This document shows, piece by piece, positions 1 to 8,005 of a stretch of DNA of 64,000 bases (the first letter of the stretch is position 1; each line of letters begins with the position of its first letter). The translations under genes and the position numbers were made by a program. The notes beneath the pieces were generated by a model. That model was given only the letters and a program-made list of their open reading frames with translations, had not been told where the DNA came from and searched no databases. Origin of the DNA: Granulicella sp. L46 (lineage in GTDB: Bacteria; Acidobacteriota; Terriglobia; Terriglobales; Acidobacteriaceae); assembly GCF_009765785.1 (NCBI RefSeq), contig NZ_LMUT01000012.1:839551-903550 (forward strand). Direction: 5' to 3'.

Positions 1-1
1 C

Positions 2-238
2 ATCCTCGCCTACTACACCAACCTGGATCTCCCCTTCGCCACCAAAAAGGATCCCGAAGCCTGGGCCGAGCTCCAGAAGAACCTGATCACCCTCAACTCC
101 ATGCCCACCAGCACCGACCCCATCCCCTACCCCACCTACGGCGACGGTGACGACGATTTGCCCAAAACCCCTCCCACCAGCCCAGAAACGCCCCCACCCC
201 CGCCCCCGGCACCGCAGGGATCATCCCCCACCCCATAA
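2..238 (+). CDS. Unrecognised protein, C-terminal end only, proline-rich tail
   Basis: The reading frame is open from the left edge to a TAA at 236-238, giving 78 residues of a protein whose start lies outside the window. The visible part begins ILAYYTNLDLPF, is moderately charged, and finishes in a low-complexity tail of Pro, Thr and Ser with a run of six prolines. It ends 107 bases before iscU on the same strand. It does not resemble the C-terminus of the cysteine desulfurase IscS, which often precedes iscU. I do not recognise the family. Frame and stop are seen directly; coding status is inferred from the open frame and the codon pattern shared with neighbouring genes. Confidence 0.6.
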   Translation: MLAYYTNLDLPFATKKDPEAWAELQKNLITLNSMPTSTDPIPYPTYGDGDDDLPKTPPTSPETPPPPPPAPQGSSPTP

Positions 239-345
239 TTTCTTCCCGCACCAAAACAGTCCGAGTTATCATCTAAATAGAACAGATTTGAGCGAGCGCC
301 CCTGCATAGCACCCGCGCCGCCTCATCTGAGAGGGACCAAACACC

Positions 346-765
346 ATGGCATATAGCGAAAAAGTAGTCGATCACTATGAAAATCCCCGCAACGTCGGCA
401 CGCTCGATAAGAGCTCGTCCGAAGTAGGCACCGGCCTCGTCGGCGCACCCGAGTGCGGCGACGTCATGCGCCTCCAGATCCGCGTTAACCCCGAGACCCA
501 GGTCATCGAAGACGCCAAGTTCAAGACCTTTGGCTGCGGCTCGGCCATCGCCTCCAGCTCCCTCGCCACCGAGTGGGTCAAGGGCAAGACCGTCGCCGAA
601 GCCCTGACGATCTCCAACACCGACATCGTCAAAGAGCTCGCCCTGCCGCCAGTAAAAATTCACTGCTCCGTACTCGCCGAAGATGCCATCCGCGCCGCCA
701 TCGGCGACTGGAAGACCAAGAACGGCGTAGCCGAAGAAGCGACCGCAACCGTAGCCGCGCACTAA
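346..765 (+). CDS. iscU: Iron-sulfur cluster assembly scaffold IscU
   Basis: IscU is the cytoplasmic scaffold on which a [2Fe-2S] cluster is built from IscS sulfur before transfer to target proteins. The 139-residue product has the usual family length and all three cluster-ligand cysteines: C37 in APECGDV with D39 beside it, C64 in FGCGSA, and C107 in KIHCSV. The LPPVK motif at 100-104 is the known recognition site for the HscA chaperone, and hscB and hscA both occur later in the window. A GAGAGGG sequence lies 8-14 bases before the ATG. The C-terminal tail (about 15 residues, Ala/Thr-rich) is slightly longer than in E. coli. Identification is firm; dependence on HscA/HscB is inferred from the motif. 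Confidence 0.97.
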   Translation: MAYSEKVVDHYENPRNVGTLDKSSSEVGTGLVGAPECGDVMRLQIRVNPETQVIEDAKFKTFGCGSAIASSSLATEWVKGKTVAEALTISNTDIVKELALPPVKIHCSVLAEDAIRAAIGDWKTKNGVAEEATATVAAH

Positions 766-826
766 GTTTGCGTTTCTCCCAGGGTACCCATCCATGACAA
801 TCCATCGTCATGGATGGGATTTAGCA

Positions 827-956
827 GGTACCCCGAGGCTTTAGTAGTACCCCGCTTTATTGGTACCCCGAGGCTTTTGTAGTACCCCGCTCTATTGGTA
901 CCCCGAGGCTTTAGTAGTACCCCGCTTTATTGGTACCCCGAGGCTTTAGCCTCGGG
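827..956. repeat. 35-bp tandem repeat array ending in a perfect hairpin
   Basis: Three adjacent 35-bp units start at 827, 862 and 897, each beginning GGTACCCCGAGGCTTT and ending near CCCCGCTTTATT; a fourth partial unit starts at 932. Unit 2 differs by single bases (TTTTG for TTTAG, TCTATT for TTTATT). The partial unit runs into the perfect 20-base palindrome CCCGAGGCTTTAGCCTCGGG (937-956), and another small palindrome GGGCTTTAGCCC follows at 978-989. The array fills the gap between iscU and iscA. An open frame runs through it into iscA but is explained better by the internal ATG at 1015. Function unknown; it could form RNA stem-loops between the two cistrons. Confidence 0.9.
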
Positions 957-1014
957 TTTCATGCCTCTGAACAAAATGGGCTTTAGCCCTGAGGTATGCT
1001 TTTTCGATTCGACT

Positions 1015-1512
1015 ATGTCCACCGTCTCCATCTCGACCTCCACCTCGCAGTCCATGAGCGTACCCACGCCGGACGTTGCGAAGGATCCGTTCGCGGGCAT
1101 GACCCTATTAACCGCCGACGGCCAGCAGCCCCGCGCCAAGGCGGCCATCGAGATCACCAAGAACGCCCTCAAGCGCATCCGCGTTGCCATGGCCAAGGAA
1201 GGCATCTCTCCCGACGCCGGCGGCCTCCGCGTAGGCATCCAGGGCGGCGGCTGCAGCGGCCTAAGCTACAACATCCGCTTCGACACCCAGCCCCGCGAAC
1301 GCGACCGCACCTTCACCTTCGGCGAAGGCATCGAAACCCCCAACGACCCCAGCGGCGCCAAACCAGTCCGCCTCTTCGTCGACCCGAAGTCGTTCCTCTA
1401 TCTAGCCGGCATGGTCCTAGACTTCGAAGAGACCCTCATGCGCCAGGGCTTCAACTTCATCAACCCCAACTCCACCAAAAGCTGCGGCTGCGGATCTTCT
1501 TTCTCAGCTTAA
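1015..1512 (+). CDS. iscA: A-type iron-sulfur carrier protein (IscA/HesB family)
   Basis: A-type carriers deliver iron-sulfur clusters from the scaffold to apo-proteins in the cytoplasm. The 165-residue product carries the three diagnostic cysteines: C80 in GGGCSGLSY and C157/C159 in SCGCGSSF near the C-terminus. Compared with E. coli IscA (about 107 residues) it has an N-terminal extension of roughly 42 residues rich in Ser/Thr and an insertion around residues 91-118. The ATG at 1015 was chosen over an upstream TTG at 895, which would translate the tandem repeat array. It follows iscU on the same strand, about 250 bases later. Whether it acts as IscA, SufA or ErpA cannot be settled from sequence alone; linkage to iscU favours IscA. 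Confidence 0.92.
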   Translation: MSTVSISTSTSQSMSVPTPDVAKDPFAGMTLLTADGQQPRAKAAIEITKNALKRIRVAMAKEGISPDAGGLRVGIQGGGCSGLSYNIRFDTQPRERDRTFTFGEGIETPNDPSGAKPVRLFVDPKSFLYLAGMVLDFEETLMRQGFNFINPNSTKSCGCGSSFSA

Positions 1513-1597
1513 TCGTCGCTTCCCCACGCCGTCGTCTGCTCTGCTGCTTCTTCTTCGACACGCTGCGCTGGAAGAGCCGCCCCCGCTTTTGAGATAG

Positions 1598-1617
1598 GCC
1601 CGGACTTTAGTCCGGGC
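1598..1617. terminator. Perfect 9-bp stem-loop followed by a T run, terminator-like
   Basis: The sequence GCCCGGACTTTAGTCCGGGC is a perfect 9-bp stem with a TT loop, followed at once by ATTTTTG, and lies 86 bases after the iscA stop. It fits a rho-independent terminator on the + strand. It is also a member of the palindrome family with TTTAG centres found between genes throughout this window (937, 978, 1637, 18847, 30908, 30951), so it may be a repeat element reused as a terminator. Confidence 0.6.
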
Positions 1618-1743
1618 ATTTTTGCGTGCCACCCGAACGGGCTTTAGCCCCTGGGACTTCCTTCTGCTACAGAGGCTCTATACTCGCCGAGTGAACCCTT
1701 CTGGGCTCGCTTACGCAGACCCTCACCATCCGACGAAGATGAG

Positions 1744-2214
1744 ATGCCCTTCTCTATGGTCCTTCTTTTGCGTCGATCTGCGCTCTTCACTGAAGACGAG
1801 CTAAACGCCGCCGGCCAGCGAGCCTGGAACGTGCCATTCAGCCATGCCGATAAGTCTATGTACTGCGTTATGCCAGCGACCCCAAACATAACCCTCATCA
1901 AGTCCGGAAATTATCTGTTCAACCTCATACAGGAAGATAGCTTCTACTTAGGACCAATCGAAGAAATCGCGCCGCAGCTACCGCGACCTGAACAGCAACT
2001 CGCATGGCGGCAACACACGTCGTGGGCAGCATGGGATCTGATGAATAAGGACGTGCCGAAGAAAGAGGCCTATGCGGTAATTGCTCGCTGGGTCATTGAA
2101 CTCGTCCATGGAAATTGCGCAGGAGTCTACCTGCCCAAAGAGAGCCTTTTCTTCCCGAATAATGGGCCTGCGGAAGACAAACTCCGCAAGTACATAAAGA
2201 AGGGGCCAGCGTAG
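1744..2214 (+). CDS. Hypothetical protein, 156 residues
   Basis: The product begins MPFSMVLLLRRSALFTEDEL and is soluble-looking, with no signal peptide or membrane segment. It is rich in Trp/Tyr in its middle (WRQHTSWAAWDL) and contains a stretch with a Cys-Ala-Gly-Val-Tyr-Leu pattern near residue 130. The layout (strand VLLL, then a helix, then paired strands) recalls DUF4261-like proteins, but I could not confirm this by motif. A GAAG/GATGAG purine stretch precedes the ATG. It sits alone between the iscA terminator-like hairpin and a convergent gene. Codon use is less C-ending than in the flanking genes, compatible with transfer. Function unknown. Confidence 0.6.
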   Translation: MPFSMVLLLRRSALFTEDELNAAGQRAWNVPFSHADKSMYCVMPATPNITLIKSGNYLFNLIQEDSFYLGPIEEIAPQLPRPEQQLAWRQHTSWAAWDLMNKDVPKKEAYAVIARWVIELVHGNCAGVYLPKESLFFPNNGPAEDKLRKYIKKGPA

Positions 2215-2264
2215 CGCCGCCCAGCCAAGCACATCTCGGTAGCCGCCTAAGCTTTCTCGCCGCC

Positions 2265-2537
2265 CTACCCCGCAGTAGCCGGACTAATCACCGTCCGCAC
2301 TTCCTGCACCGACTCCGCCGGAAATCCACCCAGCCGCGCATGCTCCCGAATCATCTCCGCATTCGGAGCCGAGTAAACGCAATAAATCTTGTCATCTGTC
2401 ACATACGAATGTTCCCACTGGATCGTCGGTCCAAGCGTCTTCAACACGCCGCAAGACGTCTGCGACACCGCCTTCAACTGTTCCGCCATCAAACTGCCTG
2501 CACCTGGAATCGTGCGTTCAATTACGAACTGGGGCAT
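2265..2537 (-). CDS. DUF4242 family small protein
   Basis: The 90-residue product starts MPQFVIERTIPGAG and keeps the DUF4242 pattern: an N-terminal beta strand with an E-R pair, WEHSYVTDDKIYCVYSAP in the middle, and an alpha helix with EHARLGGFP. Relatives are small ferredoxin-like-fold proteins of unsettled function, some described as nickel-binding. Two ATGs are possible; the second (2537) is chosen because AGGAGG lies exactly 6 bases before it but abuts the first. Convergent with the preceding gene and probably a single-gene unit. Confidence 0.8.
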   Translation of the reverse strand: MPQFVIERTIPGAGSLMAEQLKAVSQTSCGVLKTLGPTIQWEHSYVTDDKIYCVYSAPNAEMIREHARLGGFPAESVQEVRTVISPATAG

Positions 2538-2614
2538 GGTCATCCTCCTGAAGAATAGGCCCGCCTTCTTGGAGCCAACATCCTACCAAACGCAACCTAC
2601 ACCCGCAGCAAAAA

Positions 2615-3310
2615 TCACTTCGGAGTCACCACCGTGTCGCTCACCTTCAAGTGATACATCTGCTCCAGCATCCCCTCATACGCCTTAATCGGCATCAGGA
2701 ACACCATCGCCCTCCGCGCATCCAACCCTTCCGGATCCTCCACCGCATCCATCGCCATCTTCCCATCCACAAACTTGAACTGCGTCCCATAGCGCTGCAG
2801 CTTGTGCTCGCTCACCAGCTCCTTGTCCACCAAGATTGCCAGTTCCGACCCATCAATCTTCCCCTCCTTCGCGAGCCTCTCCAGCCGCGGCACCAGCGAA
2901 CGTTGCCACGCGTGGTCCGGCGAATGCACCAGCAAGTTCATCGCGTCATTCGACGCATCGATCCCCACCATAGCAATCGTCGGCCACCCATGCCGCGCAA
3001 CAATCTCCTTCAGCTCGCGCGTCAACTGCCCATCCACCTCCGCGGTCTTCGCCGTATACGCCTGCTGCCCCGTCCCCGCCCCGCGAGCCTCCTGGTCACT
3101 CGCATACATCGCCACTAACTTCTCGCGCAGCGCCGCATCCGTCCCCGCTCCATTGCGTTTGATCAACTCCGCATGCCGCGCCGCCATATCATTCATCCAA
3201 GCTGCGTCCCCACCAGCGTTACCCGCCGCAGCCGCGGTCTCCTGCGCCACAACCCCACCCGTCATCCCCAAACACAACACGAGCGGCGCCCACACTCTCA
3301 GCATCTTCAT
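2615..3310 (-). CDS. Secreted DUF6624-like protein
   Basis: The product (231 residues from the ATG at 3310) begins with a cleavable-looking signal peptide, MKMLRVWAPLVLCLGMTGG, ending at VVAQ. The mature part contains the run of motifs typical of DUF6624: RHGWPTIAMVGIDAS, then a histidine-bearing segment (LLVHSPDHAWQ), then ELAILVDKELV and QRYGTQF. The function of that family is unknown. GAGG precedes the ATG at 3310; a second ATG six bases on has even better spacing. An upstream in-frame start at 3349 is rejected because it precedes the signal peptide. It lies 41 bases downstream of the S9 peptidase on the same strand, so the two are probably co-transcribed. Confidence 0.75.
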   Translation of the reverse strand: MKMLRVWAPLVLCLGMTGGVVAQETAAAAGNAGGDAAWMNDMAARHAELIKRNGAGTDAALREKLVAMYASDQEARGAGTGQQAYTAKTAEVDGQLTRELKEIVARHGWPTIAMVGIDASNDAMNLLVHSPDHAWQRSLVPRLERLAKEGKIDGSELAILVDKELVSEHKLQRYGTQFKFVDGKMAMDAVEDPEGLDARRAMVFLMPIKAYEGMLEQMYHLKVSDTVVTPK

Positions 3311-3351
3311 GCCCTCAAGTGTAGACCCCGCTCGCTCGATCAACGCCACAA

Positions 3352-5448
3352 CTACTCCGCTTCCTTCTTCTCCTCCGCCTTCTTCTCCACTGGCTTCGGC
3401 GTAATCCCTCTCACATACTTGTCATACCAACCAAACCAGGACTCATACCGCTGCTTGATAAAGCTAGGCCGCGTGAAGCCGTGAAACTGTCCCGGATACA
3501 CGATCAACTCCGCCGGCGTTCCCACCGCGCGCAGTGCCTGGTACATCTGCTCGCCGCCCTCCACCGGAACATTGAAGTCTTTATCCCCGCCCATAAACAG
3601 CGTAGGCGTCTTGATCCGATCGGCATGCAAAAACGGATACGACAGCTTCACATACAAATCCAGATTCTTCCAGGGCGCGCCCAGCTCATCCTGATACTGC
3701 AAAATGTATTGGTCGATCCCATAGAACCCAAGCAAATTCCCCATGCCCGCGCCCGAACTCGCTGCCTTGAACCGCGTCGTGCTCGCAATCGTGTAATCCG
3801 TCAGGATGCCGCCGTAGCTCCATCCCCCCACGCCCATCTTGTCCTCATCAATCTTCCCTGTAGCCACCGCCGCATCCGTCAGCGCCATCAGGTCGATCAC
3901 CTCTTTATCGCCCCAGTCCGCACTGATCGCCATGCTGTAGGCCTGGCCGCGCCCCGTGCTCCCGCGATAGTTCACCTGCAACACCGCATATCCATGCCCC
4001 GCAAACATCTGCCGCGAGACATCAAACCCATGCTGATCCTGCGCCGTCGGCCCGCCATGAATAAACAAAATCATCGGAGCCTTCGTCCCGGCAACGTACC
4101 CCACAGGCATCGTCAACAGCCCATGCACCTCGCTGCCGTCCTTGGTCTTTGCTTCGATATTTTCAGTAGGCGCAACCTCCACCGTCGCCAGCCACGCATC
4201 GTTATGCCCCGTCAGCTTGCGCAGCTTGTCACCCTCCAAAGCATAGATCTCCGCAGGCGCCGCATCGGTCGACCACAGCAGCGCCACATGTCCGCCTGCC
4301 TGATTGATTCCGCTCGCCGATCCACTCCCCGGGGTTAACCGTGCCACATTCCCGCCACCGTTCAGCGAAATCTCACCCACCCATTCGTCGCGATCCTGCG
4401 GCACCGCCGTCAACACCGCACGTCCGCCCGGCGCCAACACCGGAGCCCCCACCCACGCATCCAATTTCGGTGCGAGCAGTTTTGGCTCGCCACCCGCCGC
4501 CGGCACCATCGCCATCTGCCGCAGATCATAGATCGAATAATGTGGCGCCGTTCCCTGCCGATAAACAATCACCGTCGAATCCCGCGACCACACCAGCGGC
4601 CCCGAATCCGTTCCCGCAAACGTCGTCAGCTGCTTCGGCGCAGCTCCCGCCCTCGCCTCCACCACAAACACATCCGGATTCGCCGACCGGTCCGGATCAG
4701 GCTTCGACTGGTTGCTCGTAAACGCCACCTTCGTCCCATCCGGGCTCCACTCCCCGCCCTCCTCACCAAACGATCCAGCCCCATCCACCGGCCCGTTCGT
4801 CAATTTGCTCAACTTCTTCGTCGCTATATCGAAGAGATAAAGATGCGGCTGTTTATCTGTCAGGAAGCCTACGCGATCTTCCTTATAGTGATAGCGATCA
4901 ATCACGATCGGCTTCGGTGTCGCCGGCTTCCCCTTATCTTCCAGCGGCTCGTCGCGCTCCTGCAGCGTCAGCAGCAAAGTCCTGGAGTCCGGAGACCACT
5001 TGTATCCCTCCAACTCTTGCTTCACATTCGTCAACTGCTGCGCCTCGCCTCCGCGCCGATCCAGCACCCACACCTGTTCACCCTTGGCCGCATTCGGACC
5101 TTCCGCCTCGCGCCCCGTCGTAAACGCCAGCCACCGCCCATCCGGACTCCACTGCGGCTCGCCCACACCATCTTTGCCGAACGTCAGCTGCACATCCTGC
5201 TTGCCATCCCAGCTCACCATCCAAAGCTGACTGCCGTTCTTGTCTTCTTTCGCGTCGATGCGGCTCACCGTGTACGCCACCCACTCACCGTCCGGCGACA
5301 CCACCGGCGCACCTACCCGCACCATCTTCACCAGGTCATCCGGCGTGATCCCATGCTTCGCCGGCATCGTCTGCGCAGATCCGCAGACACTAAAGGAAAG
5401 CGCGCAGCCCATCACAGCCGCAGAACAAAAGGAGACTCGTAATCGCAT
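3352..5448 (-). CDS. Secreted S9 family serine peptidase (prolyl oligopeptidase type)
   Basis: This 698-residue enzyme has a signal peptide (MRLRVSFCSAAVMGCALSFS, cleavage near GSAQ), an N-terminal beta-propeller built from repeated blades with WSPDG/WSPDS motifs (residues ~45-420), and a C-terminal alpha/beta-hydrolase domain. The catalytic triad is visible: Ser544 in GWSYGG, Asp624 in GGDKDFNVP and His656 in GQFHGF; HGGP at ~464-467 fits the oxyanion region. Such enzymes cleave short peptides, often after proline or as acylaminoacyl peptidases; exact specificity cannot be read. The tail is Lys/Glu-rich. The ATG at 5448 is preferred to 5478 because it begins the signal peptide. Likely periplasmic and co-transcribed with the downstream DUF6624 gene. 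Confidence 0.93.
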   Translation of the reverse strand: MRLRVSFCSAAVMGCALSFSVCGSAQTMPAKHGITPDDLVKMVRVGAPVVSPDGEWVAYTVSRIDAKEDKNGSQLWMVSWDGKQDVQLTFGKDGVGEPQWSPDGRWLAFTTGREAEGPNAAKGEQVWVLDRRGGEAQQLTNVKQELEGYKWSPDSRTLLLTLQERDEPLEDKGKPATPKPIVIDRYHYKEDRVGFLTDKQPHLYLFDIATKKLSKLTNGPVDGAGSFGEEGGEWSPDGTKVAFTSNQSKPDPDRSANPDVFVVEARAGAAPKQLTTFAGTDSGPLVWSRDSTVIVYRQGTAPHYSIYDLRQMAMVPAAGGEPKLLAPKLDAWVGAPVLAPGGRAVLTAVPQDRDEWVGEISLNGGGNVARLTPGSGSASGINQAGGHVALLWSTDAAPAEIYALEGDKLRKLTGHNDAWLATVEVAPTENIEAKTKDGSEVHGLLTMPVGYVAGTKAPMILFIHGGPTAQDQHGFDVSRQMFAGHGYAVLQVNYRGSTGRGQAYSMAISADWGDKEVIDLMALTDAAVATGKIDEDKMGVGGWSYGGILTDYTIASTTRFKAASSGAGMGNLLGFYGIDQYILQYQDELGAPWKNLDLYVKLSYPFLHADRIKTPTLFMGGDKDFNVPVEGGEQMYQALRAVGTPAELIVYPGQFHGFTRPSFIKQRYESWFGWYDKYVRGITPKPVEKKAEEKKEAE

Positions 5449-5503
5449 AGGCGGGAGTGTAGCATTCCCGCGCCCCACCTCAAACCCAAATCCTCACTCG
5501 CCG

Positions 5504-5534
5504 ACTGAGAACTGACAACTGAGAACTGACAACT
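5504..5534. repeat. ACTGAGAACTGACA direct repeats
   Basis: Two near-identical head-to-tail copies of ACTGAGAACTGACA fill the space between the MFS transporter stop and the S9 peptidase start. The same 11-14 bp word recurs, in one or the other orientation, at 7880-8001, 30971-31018 and 39724-39763, always in non-coding DNA. Confidence 0.85.
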
Positions 5535-5538
5535 TTTT

Positions 5539-7158
5539 TCAGTGCCCCTCCGGCACCTTCCCGCCAACCTTGAAGTTCTTCGTCAGCCACACCAGCGGAG
5601 CCGCCATCAACGTCACCACCCCAATGATGTGGAAGCAATCCATAAACGCCAGCAAGTGCGTCTGCGCTCCTAACTCGTTGTAATACCGCAGCGTCGCCGC
5701 CTTCATCGCGTCCGCAGCCGAATACCCATGCGCCTGCAAAAACGCCGCCGTCTGCCGAACCCCCTCCTGCAGCGGCAGATTCGACGCGGTCAGATGGTTC
5801 CCCACGCGCGCCTGGTGAAAGTCCTGCCGCCGCTCCGCCATCGTCGTAATAAACGCAATCCCGAAACTCCCACCCCAGTTGCGAAAGAAGTTCGTCAGCG
5901 ACGAAGCCTTGTTGTTCTGATTCGGTTTCAGCTGCGAGTACGTCAGCACCGACAGCGGCACGAAGAAGAACGCATACCCCAACCCCTGCAGCGCCCGCGC
6001 CCACGCATAGTGCGCATAGTCCGTCTGCAGATTCATGTGGCTGTAATGCAGCATCGACAAGCCCACCACAATCACCGCGCCAAACAACAGGATTCGCGGA
6101 TGCACAATCCCACGCTGCACCAGCTGCGCTCCGACCGGTGCCAACAGCGTAATCACAAACGCCCCCGGCCCCAGCACCAACCCAGCATCAATCGCGCGAT
6201 ACCCATACAGCTGCTGCAGCATCTGCGGAATCATCGTCGTGCTCGCAAACAATCCGAACCCGAAGATGAAATAGAAGATATTCGCCACAGCAAAATTCCG
6301 CGTCTTCAGCATCCGGAAATCAATCACCGGATCCGGATGATGCAACTCCCAGAACACCGCCGCCGACAAGCATCCCAACCCAATCACAAACAGCCAGCAG
6401 ATCAGCGTTGACCCAAACCAATCATCAATCTGCCCGCGATCCAGCAACACCTCCAGCGCCCCCGAACCCACCGCAATCAACGCAATCCCCACGCTATCCA
6501 CATTCAACTTGCCCGCAGCGTTCCGCACCGTCTTCCGCTCCTCCGCAAACGCCGGCGGATCATGCACAAAGCGATTCGTCAAAAACAGCGACACAATCCC
6601 AATCGGAATATTGATCAGAAACACCCACCGCCAGTTGTAGTTATCCGTGATCCATCCACCGAGCACCGGCCCAATCGCCGGCGCCGTCACAATCGCGACG
6701 GTATACAGCGCAAACGCGGAAGCCCTCTTCGCCGGCGGAAACGTGTCCACCAAAATCGCCTGCTCCACCGGCGCAAGTCCGCCGCCACCAATCCCCTGCA
6801 TCACCCGCGCAATCAACATGATCCCCAGCGTCGGAGCCACGCCGCACAGAAACGATGTAGCCGTAAACAGCGCGACGCACGCCATATAGTAGTTCTTCCG
6901 TCCAAACACCCGGCTCAGCCATGCCGACATAGGCAGCACCACCGCATTCGCCACCAGGTAGGTCGTAAGGATCCACGTCACCTCGTCATACGAACGCCCC
7001 AGCCCACCCGCAATATAAGGCAGCGACACATTCGCAATCGACGTATCCAGCAGCTCCATAAACGTAGCAATCGTAACCGTCAGCGCCACCACCCACGGAT
7101 TGATCCCGCGCGTAACCGTCTGAATTTGTGTGGGCATAGGTGCTGTCGCAGTCGCCAT
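5539..7158 (-). CDS. DHA2 family MFS multidrug efflux transporter (EmrB type)
   Basis: The 539-residue product has about 14 hydrophobic segments and the DHA2 signatures: LLDTSIANVSLPYIAGGL in helix 1, a loop 2-3 motif with SRVFGRKNYY, RVMQGIGGGGLAPVEQAIL in helix 4, and AIGPVLGGWI (motif C of antiporters) in helix 5. It is expected to export drugs or other small hydrophobic compounds across the inner membrane using the proton gradient. The ATG at 7158 is preceded by GAAAGGA; the longer frame to 7302 would run through the operator. It is transcribed divergently from a TetR regulator, and a perfect palindrome lies just upstream (7190-7205). No HlyD-type partner is adjacent. Confidence 0.92.
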   Translation of the reverse strand: MATATAPMPTQIQTVTRGINPWVVALTVTIATFMELLDTSIANVSLPYIAGGLGRSYDEVTWILTTYLVANAVVLPMSAWLSRVFGRKNYYMACVALFTATSFLCGVAPTLGIMLIARVMQGIGGGGLAPVEQAILVDTFPPAKRASAFALYTVAIVTAPAIGPVLGGWITDNYNWRWVFLINIPIGIVSLFLTNRFVHDPPAFAEERKTVRNAAGKLNVDSVGIALIAVGSGALEVLLDRGQIDDWFGSTLICWLFVIGLGCLSAAVFWELHHPDPVIDFRMLKTRNFAVANIFYFIFGFGLFASTTMIPQMLQQLYGYRAIDAGLVLGPGAFVITLLAPVGAQLVQRGIVHPRILLFGAVIVVGLSMLHYSHMNLQTDYAHYAWARALQGLGYAFFFVPLSVLTYSQLKPNQNNKASSLTNFFRNWGGSFGIAFITTMAERRQDFHQARVGNHLTASNLPLQEGVRQTAAFLQAHGYSAADAMKAATLRYYNELGAQTHLLAFMDCFHIIGVVTLMAAPLVWLTKNFKVGGKVPEGH

Positions 7159-7189
7159 CGTCGTCCTTTCAGAAGCAGCAGGGATAAAT

Positions 7190-7205
7190 GAGACCAAACG
7201 GTCTC
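7190..7205. promoter_or_regulatory. Probable TetR-family operator between MFS pump and regulator
   Basis: The 16-base sequence GAGACCAAACGGTCTC is a perfect inverted repeat (6-bp arms, AAAC spacer). It lies 31 bases upstream of the MFS start and 75 bases upstream of the divergent TetR gene. Short palindromes with ACC-GGT cores are typical of TetR-family operators, so this is the likely site through which the regulator represses the pump and perhaps itself. Confidence 0.75.
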
Positions 7206-7280
7206 TTTCATCATCAGATTCCCCAGAGATGCGACCGATGCGTCTTTTTTTCGATATGCTAGGTTTGCGAGGCAAATGAA

Positions 7281-7871
7281 ATGCGAAAAGGCGAAGCAAC
7301 ACGGCAGCGCATCATCGCGGAAGCCGCCCCCATCTTCAATCAGCGAGGCTTCGACGGCTGTTCCATGCAGGACCTCATGACGGCCACAGGTCTCGAGAAA
7401 GGCGGCCTCTACCGCCACTTCGCCAACAAGGAAGACCTGGCCGCCGAAGCCTTCCGCTTTGCCCTCGCCCAAAATGTAAAAGTCCGCACCGAGCACCTCG
7501 ACGAAATCCCCAACTCCATCAACAAGTTGAAAAAAGTCGTACAGCTCTTCGTCGATCTCCCCTCCGCCATCCCCGGCGGCTGCCCCCTCATGAACACCGC
7601 CATCGATGCCGACGACGGCAACCCCGCCCTCCGCGACCTCGCCCGTAAAGGCATTCAGGACTGGCGCACCCGCCTCATCCGCATCATCGATACCGGCATC
7701 AAGGCCGGCGAAATCCGCCGCTCCACCGAACCCCGCCGCATCGCCAACACCATCATCGCCACCCTCGAAGGCGCCCTCATGATCAGCCGCCTCGAAAACT
7801 CCCGCACCGCCCTCCGCGACGCCCAATCCTCCCTCGACGCCCTCCTTACCAGCCTCGAACGCCACGCCTGA
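7281..7871 (+). CDS. TetR/AcrR family transcriptional repressor
   Basis: The first ~50 of 196 residues form a TetR-type DNA-binding domain: RQRIIAEAAPIFNQRGFDG, then MQDLMTATGLEKGGLYRHF as the helix-turn-helix. The ligand-binding half contains GGCPLMNTAID with Cys101. Several TetR members with a GCP motif at this site sense electrophiles or reactive chlorine through the cysteine; that role is only an inference here. The gene is divergent from an EmrB-type pump, with a palindromic operator between them, so it is probably the local repressor of the pump. Confidence 0.92.
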   Translation: MRKGEATRQRIIAEAAPIFNQRGFDGCSMQDLMTATGLEKGGLYRHFANKEDLAAEAFRFALAQNVKVRTEHLDEIPNSINKLKKVVQLFVDLPSAIPGGCPLMNTAIDADDGNPALRDLARKGIQDWRTRLIRIIDTGIKAGEIRRSTEPRRIANTIIATLEGALMISRLENSRTALRDAQSSLDALLTSLERHA

Positions 7872-7879
7872 ATCGCGTT

Positions 7880-8001
7880 CTCAGTTCTAAGTTGTTAGTT
7901 CTCAGTGAGAAGCTTAGGTGGATCCGCGCACCCAATCCCCGCCGCAGGTACTCTAACAACTGACATCTGAGAACTAAGAACTAAGAACTAAGAACTGACA
8001 A
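7880..8001. repeat. Inverted clusters of the AACTGAGAACT repeat
   Basis: TCTCAGTTCTAAGTTGTTAG-type copies at 7880-7906 face copies of the opposite orientation at 7954-8001, where CTAAGAA is repeated three times. The two halves can pair, enclosing about 45 bases. The right half abuts the hscB ATG at 8006, so hscB has no purine-rich Shine-Dalgarno sequence of its own; the bases just before the start are the end of the repeat. Confidence 0.85.
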
Positions 8002-8005
8002 CCCT

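Noticed and set aside
827-956. Possible CRISPR array
   Set aside because: The 35-bp units are head to tail without unique spacers, and no cas gene is nearby.
3481-5442. Several long + strand frames opposite the S9 peptidase
   Set aside because: They are Arg/His/Pro-rich antisense shadows of a gene with intact catalytic motifs.
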